The notes beneath the pieces were generated by a model. The model was not told the DNA's origin, searched no databases, and saw nothing but the letters and a program-made list of their open reading frames with translations. 64,000 nt of DNA from Thermoanaerobaculia bacterium (GTDB lineage Bacteria > Acidobacteriota > Thermoanaerobaculia > Multivoradales > J023). Of this stretch, positions 7,971 to 16,585 are shown one piece after another. The position numbers were made by a program, and so were the translations under genes. The stretch is from the NCBI GenBank assembly GCA_030431255.1, contig JAUIJL010000005.1, forward strand, positions 341,313 through 405,312. The letters are read 5' to 3'. The first letter of the stretch is position 1, and each line of letters starts with the position of its first letter.

Positions 7971-10241
7971 ATGTTTCCACCGGAAAAACCCACCGCCTCG
8001 TTTCCATATCAAGTGCTGGAGCAGGTTGGCGTCGGCTCCATGGGAGTGGTGTATCGCGCCATGGAGGTCAACCTCGACAGGTCGGTCGCCATCAAGACGC
8101 TGCGATCTGGCATGTTGGAGGAGGAGACTCCGGAAGCTCAGCAGGAGATTCGCAACCGCTTCTTGCAGGAAGCTCAAGCCGCGGGGCGCATTTCTCATCC
8201 CGGGGTCACCACCGTCTTCCGCGTCGGCGAGGAGGAAGGCCTGCCCTTCATGGTCATGGAATGGCTCGACGGGCAGAGTCTCGAGGAAGTGATGAAGACC
8301 CGCCGGCGTCTGCCGGCCGTCGAAGCCGCGCGGATCGCCAAGGAGGTCCTCGAGGCCCTGGAAGCGGCCCATAAGGTCGGGGTCATCCATCGCGACATCA
8401 AGCCGTCGAATCTGATGCTGCTCAACGATGGAAGGCTGAAGGTCACCGACTTCGGCATCGCCCGGATCCAGGGCAACGAGCTGGTGAAAACCCAAGCAGG
8501 CATGGTGCTGGCCACGCCGAAATTCGCCTCTCCGGAGCAGTTGCGGGGACTCGCCGTGGACGGCCGAGCGGACCTTTTCGCCGTCGGCGTGCTGATCTAT
8601 CACATGCTGACGGGGACCTATCCGTTCACCGGGGACAGCTTCCTCGAGCTGGCCAATGCGATCCTGCAAAACGATCCGACCCCCGTCTCCCAGCTGTTGC
8701 CGGACGTCCCGCCGATGCTCGATGCGGTGCTCCGGGTGGCCCTGAGAAAGGAGCGCCAGGAGCGCTACGCCGGCGCAAGCCAGATGGCCTCGGAGCTGGC
8801 TTCTTTCCTCCAGCTCAGCTCGGCACCGGCCACCCAGAGGATTCCCGAGCAGGCGATCGACCCGATCGACATCGAATCGACGGTCCGCGGCCTGCCCCAC
8901 AATCAGGTATCGGCGCTGGTGGAGCTCGCGTCCACGTGGCCGGGCCAAGTCTTGGACAAACAGCCGACCGCCCCCTTGTTGGAAAAGTTGTTGGAAAGGC
9001 CGCTCCATGCGCCGGCGTTCTCCGGCGCCGTCTTCCTCAACGACACCTGCCTATTCCTCAGCGACGGAGTCCTTCTGGCCGCCGCCAAGCGCGATGGACA
9101 ATCCGGCGATGCGATCGCGGAGTCGCTCCCCGAGGAGGCGCTTCCCGGTCTTCATCCCATGCCGGAAGAATTCGGCAACGACCTGATGCCCGTGCTGACC
9201 TCGGCCCTCCACCCGCCGCGCATCCTGCATGCGGATTTGGATTCCACCTACATCAACCTCCCGGCCATGGCGAGCAAGCTCCGGGATGAAAGCTTCAGCG
9301 GTCTCTTCAGATTGCGTCATGGTCAAGATTGGGGAATGGTTTGTTTCGTGGACGGCCAAGCCAAGCTGTCCCTGTACTCAGAAGGATGGAATCGAGTTCC
9401 CGTGGAGCAGAGCTGGCAGAGATGGATCTCCGAGCACCCCGTACACGCGCAGGTCGAGCACCGCAATTTGAATCCGGCTTCTCGCTGGTTCCGCAAAGCT
9501 TTCGCCAATCTGGTTTTCGAAATCAAACCCCTCGACGAAAACGCCGACCCCAAAAGCCCCCATCCGGATTCCGGCTCCACCAGCACCCGGCTGCGGCAGT
9601 TGTTCTCCTCGTCGCGTAGCGGCCTGCAGGGCACCGACAAGCTGGCCCTACGATTGGCCCCCGGAGGCTCCGTCGAGCCCTTCCACGGCGCCGGCGTGCA
9701 CTATGAGCGGGCTCCCGCCGTGCGATTCCTGACCTGGATGATCGAGGAAATGCCCCGCTACTTCGCAGAGCGGGAGCTCTTCGGGCGCTGGAAATATTTG
9801 GCGGAATGGATTTTCCTGATCCGCCGTGCGACCGTCTACGACTCGGTGTTGAGACCTGGAACCTCGATCCACGACGACTTCGATCTCACCACCGACGACG
9901 GCGAAGGCAAGATCCTCCACCTCGCCCATCGGCTGGCCGATCCGGATGTCGACTCGTTCCAGGCATTCCTCGATCGGGTGATCACCGCCAAATCGGCGCG
10001 CAAACGAACCGGCGACGTGGGCGGCGCTTTCCTATTCGCTCCCAGCTTCAGCCCCGAGGTTCTACGCGCTTATCAGGAGACCTTGCACAGCGCTTCCTCC
10101 TCTACGTGGTTCGGCATGGAAGAATCCTTCACCGGTTATGAAGGATTCGTGCGCATCGGACCCCGGCGAGGATTCCACCTCATGCTGGTGCAGGAAAAGG
10201 AAGACGGATTCGAGCCGATCCTATTGAGCACTATCCCGTAA
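7971..10241 (+). CDS. Ser/Thr protein kinase with a DUF4388-like C-terminal part
   Basis: A 756-residue protein. Residues 12-275 are a Hanks-type kinase: glycine loop VGVGSMGVVY, VAIK lysine K42, catalytic HRD at 140-142 with HRDIKPSN, DFG at 160-162, and ASPEQ. No membrane segment follows, so it should be cytoplasmic. After a linker, the region around residues 425-520 (INLPAMASKLRDESFSG through CFVDGQAKLSLY) resembles a DUF4388 / PATAN module. The rest is unassigned. A good ribosome site (GGAGAGGA) supports the start. It is convergent with the response regulator, overlapping its end by 21 bases. Kinase assignment is firm; the C-terminal one is tentative. Confidence 0.92.
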   Translation: MFPPEKPTASFPYQVLEQVGVGSMGVVYRAMEVNLDRSVAIKTLRSGMLEEETPEAQQEIRNRFLQEAQAAGRISHPGVTTVFRVGEEEGLPFMVMEWLDGQSLEEVMKTRRRLPAVEAARIAKEVLEALEAAHKVGVIHRDIKPSNLMLLNDGRLKVTDFGIARIQGNELVKTQAGMVLATPKFASPEQLRGLAVDGRADLFAVGVLIYHMLTGTYPFTGDSFLELANAILQNDPTPVSQLLPDVPPMLDAVLRVALRKERQERYAGASQMASELASFLQLSSAPATQRIPEQAIDPIDIESTVRGLPHNQVSALVELASTWPGQVLDKQPTAPLLEKLLERPLHAPAFSGAVFLNDTCLFLSDGVLLAAAKRDGQSGDAIAESLPEEALPGLHPMPEEFGNDLMPVLTSALHPPRILHADLDSTYINLPAMASKLRDESFSGLFRLRHGQDWGMVCFVDGQAKLSLYSEGWNRVPVEQSWQRWISEHPVHAQVEHRNLNPASRWFRKAFANLVFEIKPLDENADPKSPHPDSGSTSTRLRQLFSSSRSGLQGTDKLALRLAPGGSVEPFHGAGVHYERAPAVRFLTWMIEEMPRYFAERELFGRWKYLAEWIFLIRRATVYDSVLRPGTSIHDDFDLTTDDGEGKILHLAHRLADPDVDSFQAFLDRVITAKSARKRTGDVGGAFLFAPSFSPEVLRAYQETLHSASSSTWFGMEESFTGYEGFVRIGPRRGFHLMLVQEKEDGFEPILLSTIP

Positions 10242-10910
10242 CATTTCGTCGAGATGGGCGATGAGGGCCGCACATTGCTCGGCCGCCTGGGCTCGGGCTC
10301 GGCGGTCCTCCGTGGAATCGGTGAGCGTGGTCAGCATCTCGGTGCAGGACGACCGCAGCTTCGAAGCCAAGTTGCCCAAACGCGCGGCATGCTCGGCGGC
10401 GGACTCGAGCCCTCGCTCCGCGCCTTGAAGCCGACGTTGCAGCTCGGCATTTTCGCGCCGCAGCTTAAAGCGTTCGAGCACGTCCTCGATCTTCTTCGGC
10501 AGGGATTGGATGAATTCCAAGCGGGCATCCTTCACCACATAGTCCGCCACGCCGGCTTTCATCACCTCCACCGCCAAACGCACGTCGGTGAATCCGGTCA
10601 ACATGATCACCGGTAGGGTTTCCAGCCGATTTCCGAGGACCCGGACCATTTCCGTACCGGGTTTGTCCGGCATCTTGTAGTCCAGGAGCACGAGGTCGAA
10701 AGCCTCTGAAGCGAGCCGTTGCAGCCCCGCGTCGACGCTGACCTCTCCGACGATCTCAAAGCCCGCCTTGGTGAGAATTCTTCGCACCAAGAGGATCAGC
10801 GGCCTTTCATCCTCGACGATCAGAATTTTGCCCTTGGTGACCTCCGGGTCGCCGGTTTCGGGGTCCGCAGCCTCGAGCACTGGGGCCTGGGTTGAAGCTT
10901 GTCTTTCCAT
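10221..10910 (-). CDS. Response regulator, receiver plus coiled coil
   Basis: A 229-residue protein. Residues 28-150 are a receiver domain with the acidic pair ED at 33-34, phosphoacceptor D77 in LVLLDYKMPD, the switch Thr in MLTG and a conserved Lys in VVKDA. The remaining ~80 residues are helical and coiled-coil-like, with no DNA-binding domain, so output is probably by protein contact. GGGAAGG supports the ATG at 10910. It starts 13 bases after the histidine kinase stop and is surely its operon partner. Confidence 0.92.
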   Translation of the reverse strand: MERQASTQAPVLEAADPETGDPEVTKGKILIVEDERPLILLVRRILTKAGFEIVGEVSVDAGLQRLASEAFDLVLLDYKMPDKPGTEMVRVLGNRLETLPVIMLTGFTDVRLAVEVMKAGVADYVVKDARLEFIQSLPKKIEDVLERFKLRRENAELQRRLQGAERGLESAAEHAARLGNLASKLRSSCTEMLTTLTDSTEDRRARAQAAEQCAALIAHLDEMLRDSAQ

Positions 10911-10923
10911 AGACCTTCCCGAT

Positions 10924-12432
10924 TCATTCCACCGCGATCGGTAGGGTAAACATAAATTTCGCCCCTTGTCCGACCTGCGAGTCGACCCAAATCGAGCCCC
11001 CAACGGACTCGACGATTTTCTTCACCACCGCCAATCCCATGCCCGTGCCGGGCACCTCCCGTCCGTGGCGGCGGTAAAACATCTCGAAAATTCTTTGTTG
11101 CTCTCCGCGGGGAATACCGGGCCCGTTGTCGAGCACGTAGAACGTCACCTTGCCGTCTTTGAGCTCCGGCTCGGCACCGACCTCAATGCGCGACGGATCC
11201 ACCCCGGTGGTGAACTTGACCGCGTTTCCCATCAGGTTGCTCAACGTTTGGCGCAGACGCCGCGGGTTGCAGAACACCCAAGGCAGATCGGGCTGTACCT
11301 CGATCGTAAGCCCCCGATCGGTCACCAAAGGCAGTAGCTCGCCGGCGACCTCCTCGGCAATCTCCGCAAGATCGACCACTTCGGAGGAAGTGTCCGTGCG
11401 GCCGACCCTCGACATCTCGGCCAGATCCTCCAACAGCTGAGCCATCCACGAAAGGGAGGTCTGCATGTGATTCATGTAGGTGCACAAATCTTCCGAGGGA
11501 TTCTGGAGCTCTTCCCGCAGCAGCCCCAACATACCTTGGGCCGACAGCACCGGGGACTTGAGATCATGGGTGACCCCGAAGAGGAAGGTCTCCATCTCGT
11601 GCATCGCCTTGCGCCGATCCAGCTCGGCTTTTCGTTGGGCGGTAATGTCCCGAATGATGGCCGACGCACCCACGATCTGACCGTTTCCGTCGCGGATGGG
11701 CGACACCGTCAGCGCGACCTCGAGGGTCGAGTGATCCTTGCGGCGACGCACGGTTTCGTAATTTTCAATCCGTTCTCCCGCGAAGATCCGCTCCATCATT
11801 CGAGACATTTCGTCCCCGTGGTCGTCCGGCAAGAGAATCACCAATTGCCGTCCGAGAGCCTCTTCGCGGGAAAAGCCGAACATGCGCTCGGCGGCGGGAT
11901 TCCAGCTGACGATGACGGTGTCCAAATCGCAGCCGATCACCGCATCGTGGGTGGACTCGACAATCGCAGCGAGATGCCTTACGCGTCGCTCAGCCCGAAT
12001 GTGCTCCCTTTTCTCGGCCTGGCGGCGGACCACCTCTTCGATCACCGTGGTGAAGAGGGCCAAATATCCTCCGCGAGTATCCTTGATCAAATACTCGTCG
12101 ACGCCCGCCTTCAACGCTTGCACCGCCAAGTCCTCCGAGCCGGCTCCGGTCAGCATCACCATCGCGACGGAATGCCGCTTGCCGAGGACCTCCCGACAAA
12201 GCTCCAATCCGTGCATTCCCGGCAATCGGTGGTCGGTGACCAAGACATCGTAGGGAGAGGCGTCGTCGTCCAGCAGATCCAAAGCCTCTTCCGCCTGCCG
12301 CACCACGGTCAGCTGGTAGTTGAGATTGCTGCGGCTGAGGGTTCGTCGAATGATCAGCACATCCGTCTCGGTGTCTTCCACCAAGAGGATGTGGACGGGC
12401 CGCGCAACCGTGGGCTCCGGGCTCATCTGCAT
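10924..12432 (-). CDS. Hybrid sensor histidine kinase: receiver-PAS-HisKA-HATPase
   Basis: About 502 residues. From the N-terminus: a receiver domain (D67 in VLVTDHRLPG), a linker helix, a PAS domain (about 155-270, with FGFSREEALGR), the phosphoacceptor helix with H289 in THDLKSP, then an ATPase domain with LMGNAVKFT, DNGPGIP and GTGMGLAVV. There is no membrane segment, so it is a cytoplasmic sensor whose own receiver takes input or tunes activity. The start is uncertain: ATG at 12432 or 12426 both give the domain intact and neither has a strong ribosome site. It is cotranscribed with the response regulator. Confidence 0.92.
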   Translation of the reverse strand: MQMSPEPTVARPVHILLVEDTETDVLIIRRTLSRSNLNYQLTVVRQAEEALDLLDDDASPYDVLVTDHRLPGMHGLELCREVLGKRHSVAMVMLTGAGSEDLAVQALKAGVDEYLIKDTRGGYLALFTTVIEEVVRRQAEKREHIRAERRVRHLAAIVESTHDAVIGCDLDTVIVSWNPAAERMFGFSREEALGRQLVILLPDDHGDEMSRMMERIFAGERIENYETVRRRKDHSTLEVALTVSPIRDGNGQIVGASAIIRDITAQRKAELDRRKAMHEMETFLFGVTHDLKSPVLSAQGMLGLLREELQNPSEDLCTYMNHMQTSLSWMAQLLEDLAEMSRVGRTDTSSEVVDLAEIAEEVAGELLPLVTDRGLTIEVQPDLPWVFCNPRRLRQTLSNLMGNAVKFTTGVDPSRIEVGAEPELKDGKVTFYVLDNGPGIPRGEQQRIFEMFYRRHGREVPGTGMGLAVVKKIVESVGGSIWVDSQVGQGAKFMFTLPIAVE

Positions 12433-12771
12433 GACTGACCAGCTCGCTCTGGCTGAGATGGATCTCGATACACCTTGGGATCCTGAGGCGCGGACACGAT
12501 CAAAAAGATCTCGTGACGACCAGTTAGCTGAAGACGGTAATCGTTGCGACCATTCTATCGCAGGAAAAGCGTGAAGAGAGAAATCACCTAATGCTTGTCC
12601 CGTTCTTCGTCCCGGCGGCTCTTTTGGTTTCAAGGCAGCCTACGGCTCACCGGCGGAGCAGGCTCCGCTTTCCCTTCGCGACACCGATTTCTCGTCGAGG
12701 ATCCGACCGCTCGCGGTATCCTTGGGCGCACCAAATTCTTGGCGATTCCTCAGATCTCAAAGGAGCAGCCC
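12433..12771. other. Divergent intergenic region between histidine kinase and dehydrogenase
   Basis: About 340 bases between divergent genes, so it should contain both promoters. I see a short hairpin, GCGGAG (12653-12658) with CTCCGC (12663-12668), and a clear AAAGGAG ribosome site for the dehydrogenase. No convincing -35/-10 pair or gene was recognised. Confidence 0.4.
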
Positions 12772-13566
12772 ATGTCCGAGCTCAATGGCAAAGTCGTTCT
12801 GATCAGTGGAGCTTCGTCGGGAATCGGCGCGGCTCTGGCCAAAGAGCTGGCTCGACGCGGGGCACTGGTGGGTCTCATGGCGCGGCGAAGCGAGAAATTG
12901 GAGACCCTATCGGCGGAGATCGTCGACGCCGCCGGCCGGGCCGCTTGGGCGGTCGCCGACGTCTGCGACGACGATCAGCTCAACGGAGCACTCAATCAGC
13001 TCGAAAGCGAGCTCGGTGGGGTCGACATCATCATCGCCAACGCCGGCTACGGGCACCCAGAGCCGGCCCATCGCTTCAAACACGGCTCCTCCATCCAGAT
13101 GTACGACACCAACGTGCTGGGCATGTTGCGCATGATCGATTGGGCCATGCCTCGTTTTCTCGCCAAGGGCTCCGGGCATATCGTGGGAGTCGCTTCGATG
13201 GCGTCGTACCTGGGTTTGCCCAACACCGCATCCTATTGCGGCACCAAAGCCGCCATGCGCGTCCACTTGCAGGGGCTTCGGGTCTCTTTGGCCCAGGAAG
13301 GTATCGCCGTCACCACCATTTGCCCCGGTTTCGTGGTCAGTGAGCTGACCGACAAGAATAAGGCTCCCATGCCCTTCCTGTGGCCCACGGATCGGGCGGT
13401 TCGGTTGATCGCCAACGCCATCGAAAAGCGCCGCGGCGAGGTGCCCTTCCCCTGGCAGATGCGCTTCTTGATCGGTGCTTCTTCCCGACTCTTGCCGACC
13501 TCGTGGGTCGAGATCTTGTTGCGACAGATGGCACCGAAGAAATCTTCCAGGAGTGGCTCTGAGTAG
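12772..13566 (+). CDS. Short-chain dehydrogenase/reductase (SDR)
   Basis: A 264-residue classical SDR. It has the Rossmann motif SGASSGIG near the N-terminus, the NAGYG segment, the catalytic serine in ASMASYLG, and YCGTK carrying the catalytic Tyr and Lys, followed by CPGFV. It is an NAD(P)-dependent oxidoreductase of unknown substrate. The basic C-terminus has a hydrophobic patch that could touch membranes, as in related SDRs. AAAGGAG before the ATG at 12772 fixes the start. It stands alone; two hairpins follow it. Confidence 0.92.
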   Translation: MSELNGKVVLISGASSGIGAALAKELARRGALVGLMARRSEKLETLSAEIVDAAGRAAWAVADVCDDDQLNGALNQLESELGGVDIIIANAGYGHPEPAHRFKHGSSIQMYDTNVLGMLRMIDWAMPRFLAKGSGHIVGVASMASYLGLPNTASYCGTKAAMRVHLQGLRVSLAQEGIAVTTICPGFVVSELTDKNKAPMPFLWPTDRAVRLIANAIEKRRGEVPFPWQMRFLIGASSRLLPTSWVEILLRQMAPKKSSRSGSE

Positions 13567-13620
13567 GTGACCAAGGGGCTCGACCAGCGAGACCTGCTCG
13601 CTGCAGATCCCAACGTATGA

Positions 13621-13679
13621 GAGGGCTTGCGCCCTCCCGCTCTTCCGGCAATCGGAGCGGATGGGGGCAAGCCCCATCC
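13621..13679. repeat. Two REP-like palindromes after the dehydrogenase gene
   Basis: GAGGGC (13621-13626) pairs with GCCCTC (13631-13636) around TTGC. GGATGGGG (13659-13666) pairs with CCCCATCC (13672-13679) around GCAAG. Both carry the core GGGC-TTGC or its complement GCAAG-CCC, which recurs at 32441-32467 and 48199-48212. That suggests dispersed extragenic palindromes. They may also protect the mRNA end. Confidence 0.55.
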
Positions 13680-13732
13680 CTACGCCAGATCTGCTACGGC
13701 CGAATGCGCTCCTTGAATCCCGATATTCTAGG

Positions 13733-13761
13733 TTGACATTCGACACATCGAGGAGTAGCGT
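13733..13761 (+). promoter_or_regulatory. Candidate proBA promoter
   Basis: A consensus -35 TTGACA (13733-13738) is followed after exactly 17 bases by TAGCGT (13756-13761), which keeps the T, A and final T of a -10 box. Transcription would start near 13768, a few bases before the leader peptide ATG. Confidence 0.5.
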
Positions 13762-13772
13762 CTCCAATAGCC

Positions 13773-13889
13773 ATGGACACCAAACACCACACCCAGCCCC
13801 AATCTCGCCTTCCGCGCGTCGCTCAGACCGCGCAGGCCGTGCCGTGCCCGCGACGCCGCCGTACGTCTTCCAGGCTGGGGAGTGTTTAG
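13773..13889 (+). CDS. Putative 38-residue leader peptide of proBA
   Basis: A small open frame running from ATG at 13773 to TAG at 13887, between a promoter-like sequence and a terminator-like hairpin. It has four prolines (two in the short motif VPCP) followed directly by four arginines and a Ser/Arg-rich end. Its start would be almost at the transcript 5' end. A CTGGGG stretch in its last codons (13875-13880) can pair, with one G-U, with CCCCGG in the 5' arm of the terminator hairpin. That would allow a classical attenuation switch. Translation is unproven; the case rests on position. Confidence 0.35.
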   Translation: MDTKHHTQPQSRLPRVAQTAQAVPCPRRRRTSSRLGSV

Positions 13890-13920
13890 CGCTTAAAGCG
13901 ACAAAAACCGAATTCGTAAA

Positions 13921-13955
13921 CCCCCGGCCCCGAAAGGACCGGGGGTTTTTCTTTT
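13921..13955 (+). terminator. Intrinsic terminator / attenuator in front of proB
   Basis: CCCCCGG (13921-13927) pairs with CCGGGGG (13939-13945). One C-A mismatch and two more pairs (CC with GG) close the loop CGAAA. The hairpin is followed by TTTTTCTTTT. It lies 25 bases before the proB ATG and over 350 bases after the preceding gene, so it more likely regulates proBA than ends the dehydrogenase transcript. Confidence 0.85.
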
Positions 13956-13979
13956 GGCCGAAAAACCGAGGATCCCTCG

Positions 13980-15188
13980 ATGAGCACAGCACCCATCCCC
14001 GAAATCTTGCCCGTCACCTACTCCGACTCCTGCCGGACGCCTGCGTCCCCGCGCCGAGGCATCCGTCGACCGTTGGTGGCCGAGGCACGACGGGTGGTGA
14101 TCAAGTTGGGGACCCGGGTCCTGATCGACGACCAGGGACACCTGGTGCCGGATCGGTTGAGCCAGACCATCCGGGTAGCGGCCCGGCTTCGCCGTCAGGG
14201 ACGGCAGGTGATCCTGGTCTCTTCCGGCGCCGTGGGTCTCGGCCGGGAAGTGCTGGGGTTGGCGGGGCCTCCGACCGGCGCCGCGGAACGGCGAGCCTGT
14301 GCCGCCATCGGCCAGAGTCGGCTCGTCGGCTGTTTTCAGCAAGCCTTCGCAAATCACGATTTGAGCTGCGGGCAAGTGCTCCTGACCGAGGAGGATTTCG
14401 ACCATCGGCAGCGCTACCTCGATCTCCGTGCGACCCTGGAGCGGCTGTTGGATTCCGGAATCGTGCCGATCCTCAACGAAAACGACGCCGTTTCCCACGG
14501 CACCATGCCCCGAATCTCCGGACGACACGTCTTTTCAGACAACGACCGCCTCGCCGCCTTGGTAGCGGCCAAATGCGATGCCGATCTGCTGGTCTTGCTC
14601 ACCGACGTGCTCGGTGTCTACGACCGTCATCCCCAGCACCCGAATGCCCAACTCTTGGAAAAAATCGAGGACCCCGGTCGCCTGCTCGACGGCATCGACG
14701 ACGGTCCCGGCTCGTCGGTGAGCCGTGGCGGCATGCGCTCCAAGGTGGACGCCGCTCGGATCGCCGCCCGCGGCGGATGCCACGTGGTCATCGCTTCCGG
14801 AAGGGTGCCACAGGCGCTGAGCAAGGTGGTCGCCGGGCGCACCGAGGGCACCTGGTTCCCCGCCCTCGGCAGCTTGCCCGCCCGACGCCGATGGATCGCC
14901 TATGCCGCCGCCGCCAAGGGGGTGCTGTATCTGGACTCCGGGGCGGTCCAGGCCTTGCGCAATGGTCGCGCCTCCCTGCTGCCGGTCGGGGTCAGCGGGG
15001 TAGAAGGCCATTTCGATCGCGGTGACGTGGTCGAGCTGAGGGCCCCCGACGGCACCCTGGTCGGCCGCGGGCTGATGTCGTGGAACGCCGAGCAAACCCG
15101 TCAATGGTGCTCCGGCCAGGCGCCCTCCGACGGCATCCGCCAAGCGAATTGCCTGTTGCGTCGCACCCACGTGGTGCTCGAAGGCTGA
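13980..15188 (+). CDS. proB: Glutamate 5-kinase
   Basis: A 402-residue protein that phosphorylates glutamate at the gamma-carboxyl, the first step of proline synthesis. The amino acid kinase domain shows VVIKLGTRVL, VSSGAVGLG, LNENDAV, FSDNDRLAALVA and the GGMRSKV motif near residue 245. A C-terminal PUA domain occupies about residues 295-380, as in long ProB forms. The first ~33 residues are an extra, proline-rich extension. A GAGG ribosome site precedes the ATG. It is followed by proA after 68 bases, and the attenuator-like hairpin is immediately upstream. Confidence 0.97.
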   Translation: MSTAPIPEILPVTYSDSCRTPASPRRGIRRPLVAEARRVVIKLGTRVLIDDQGHLVPDRLSQTIRVAARLRRQGRQVILVSSGAVGLGREVLGLAGPPTGAAERRACAAIGQSRLVGCFQQAFANHDLSCGQVLLTEEDFDHRQRYLDLRATLERLLDSGIVPILNENDAVSHGTMPRISGRHVFSDNDRLAALVAAKCDADLLVLLTDVLGVYDRHPQHPNAQLLEKIEDPGRLLDGIDDGPGSSVSRGGMRSKVDAARIAARGGCHVVIASGRVPQALSKVVAGRTEGTWFPALGSLPARRRWIAYAAAAKGVLYLDSGAVQALRNGRASLLPVGVSGVEGHFDRGDVVELRAPDGTLVGRGLMSWNAEQTRQWCSGQAPSDGIRQANCLLRRTHVVLEG

Positions 15189-15256
15189 GCCCACCGAAAA
15201 CCCGATCCGAGCTTCCGAATCCACCCATTCAACCCCTGCCTATTCGAGGACTCACC

Positions 15257-16585
15257 ATGCCCCTGAACGAACCGATCGCGAAATCCGCAAACCCCCAAGC
15301 CTTTGACGCCTCATCCGTGGCCCAGGCTTGCCGTCACGCCCAGCGTCGCCTCGGTGCCGCCGACGCCGAGCAGCGCACCGCCGCCCTGGTCCGGCTCGCC
15401 GCGCTGCTGGACGAGCGTCAGGCCGACATCCTGGCGGCGAACCGGCTCGACCTCGATACCGCGACGGAGCAAGGTCTGGCCAAACCGCTCCTGGGCCGGC
15501 TGAAGCTCAGCGAGGCCAAGCTGGACACCTTGAAACAAGGGGTTCTACAGCTGGCCCATCTCGGGGATCCGGTGGGAAGGCCCGTCCGGCGAACCGAGCT
15601 CGACGACGGTCTCGAGCTGACCCAGGTCACCAGCCCACTCGGTGTGCTCTTGATCATTTTCGAAAGCCGCCCGGATGCGGTGATTCAAATCGGATCCCTG
15701 GCCCTGCGTTCCGGCAACGGAGTGCTGCTCAAGGGTGGCTCCGAGGCCAAAGCTTCCAATCGGATCCTGATCACTTGTCTGCGCGACGCTCTCGCGGACG
15801 AAGGTCTCGACCCGGACGCGGTGATCGGCGCCGAAGGTCGACAAGCGGTTGCCGAGCTGCTGAAACAGGACAGCTCCATCGATTTGGTGATCCCACGGGG
15901 CTCCGGGGAGCTGGTGCGGTCGATCCAAAGCTCTACCCGAATCCCGGTGCTCGGCCACGCCGAAGGGGTGTGTCACCTCTACCTCGACGCCGATGCCGAG
16001 CTCGACATGGCCGCCAAGCTGGCGGTCGACGGCAAATGCGATTACCCCTCCGCGTGCAACGCCACCGAGACCCTCTTGGTCCATCGGGGGTTCCTGCCTC
16101 AGCTTCCGACGGTGGCCCGAGCTCTGACCGACGCCGGCGTCACCCTCAAAGTCGACGCCGCGAGCGCCGCGGTCTTGCCCGAGACCGAAGCCGACGTCGA
16201 TCTCGATTGGCGCACGGAATACAGTGATTTGACCCTGGCGATCAAAGTGGTCGACAACCTCGACGAAGCCATCGAGCACATCCATGCCTACGGATCCGCC
16301 CACACCGACGCCATCGTCACCGCCCACGCGGAGACGGCTCAGGCCTTCCTCAAACGGGTGGACTCGGCCTCGGTCTTCTGGAACGCGAGCACCCGTTTCG
16401 CCGACGGCTACCGCTACGGCCTGGGGGCGGAGGTCGGCATCTCCACCGGACGCATCCACGCCCGTGGCCCCGTGGGTGTCGACGGCCTGCTGACCACCCG
16501 CTGGTTATTGCGCGGCAAAGGGCAAGGCGCCGCGGACTACGGCGGCGACGGCAAGACCTTCACCCATCGGCCTCTGCCGCTCTGA
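15257..16585 (+). CDS. proA: Gamma-glutamyl phosphate reductase
   Basis: A 442-residue NADPH-dependent aldehyde-dehydrogenase-fold enzyme that turns gamma-glutamyl phosphate into the semialdehyde, the second step of proline synthesis. Family signatures are LLIIFESRPDA, LKGGSEA, IPRGSGELV, the CNATETLLVH segment with the catalytic Cys, and the C-terminal GRIHARGPVG. GAGGA in front of ATG at 15257 sets the start; a longer reading would enter the proB end. Its 3' end overlaps by 26 bases with the convergent membrane protein gene. Confidence 0.97.
   Translation: MPLNEPIAKSANPQAFDASSVAQACRHAQRRLGAADAEQRTAALVRLAALLDERQADILAANRLDLDTATEQGLAKPLLGRLKLSEAKLDTLKQGVLQLAHLGDPVGRPVRRTELDDGLELTQVTSPLGVLLIIFESRPDAVIQIGSLALRSGNGVLLKGGSEAKASNRILITCLRDALADEGLDPDAVIGAEGRQAVAELLKQDSSIDLVIPRGSGELVRSIQSSTRIPVLGHAEGVCHLYLDADAELDMAAKLAVDGKCDYPSACNATETLLVHRGFLPQLPTVARALTDAGVTLKVDAASAAVLPETEADVDLDWRTEYSDLTLAIKVVDNLDEAIEHIHAYGSAHTDAIVTAHAETAQAFLKRVDSASVFWNASTRFADGYRYGLGAEVGISTGRIHARGPVGVDGLLTTRWLLRGKGQGAADYGGDGKTFTHRPLPL

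Noticed and set aside
13621-13679. Hairpins after the dehydrogenase as a CRISPR or IS end
   Set aside because: No regular spacers, no transposase and no target-site duplication.
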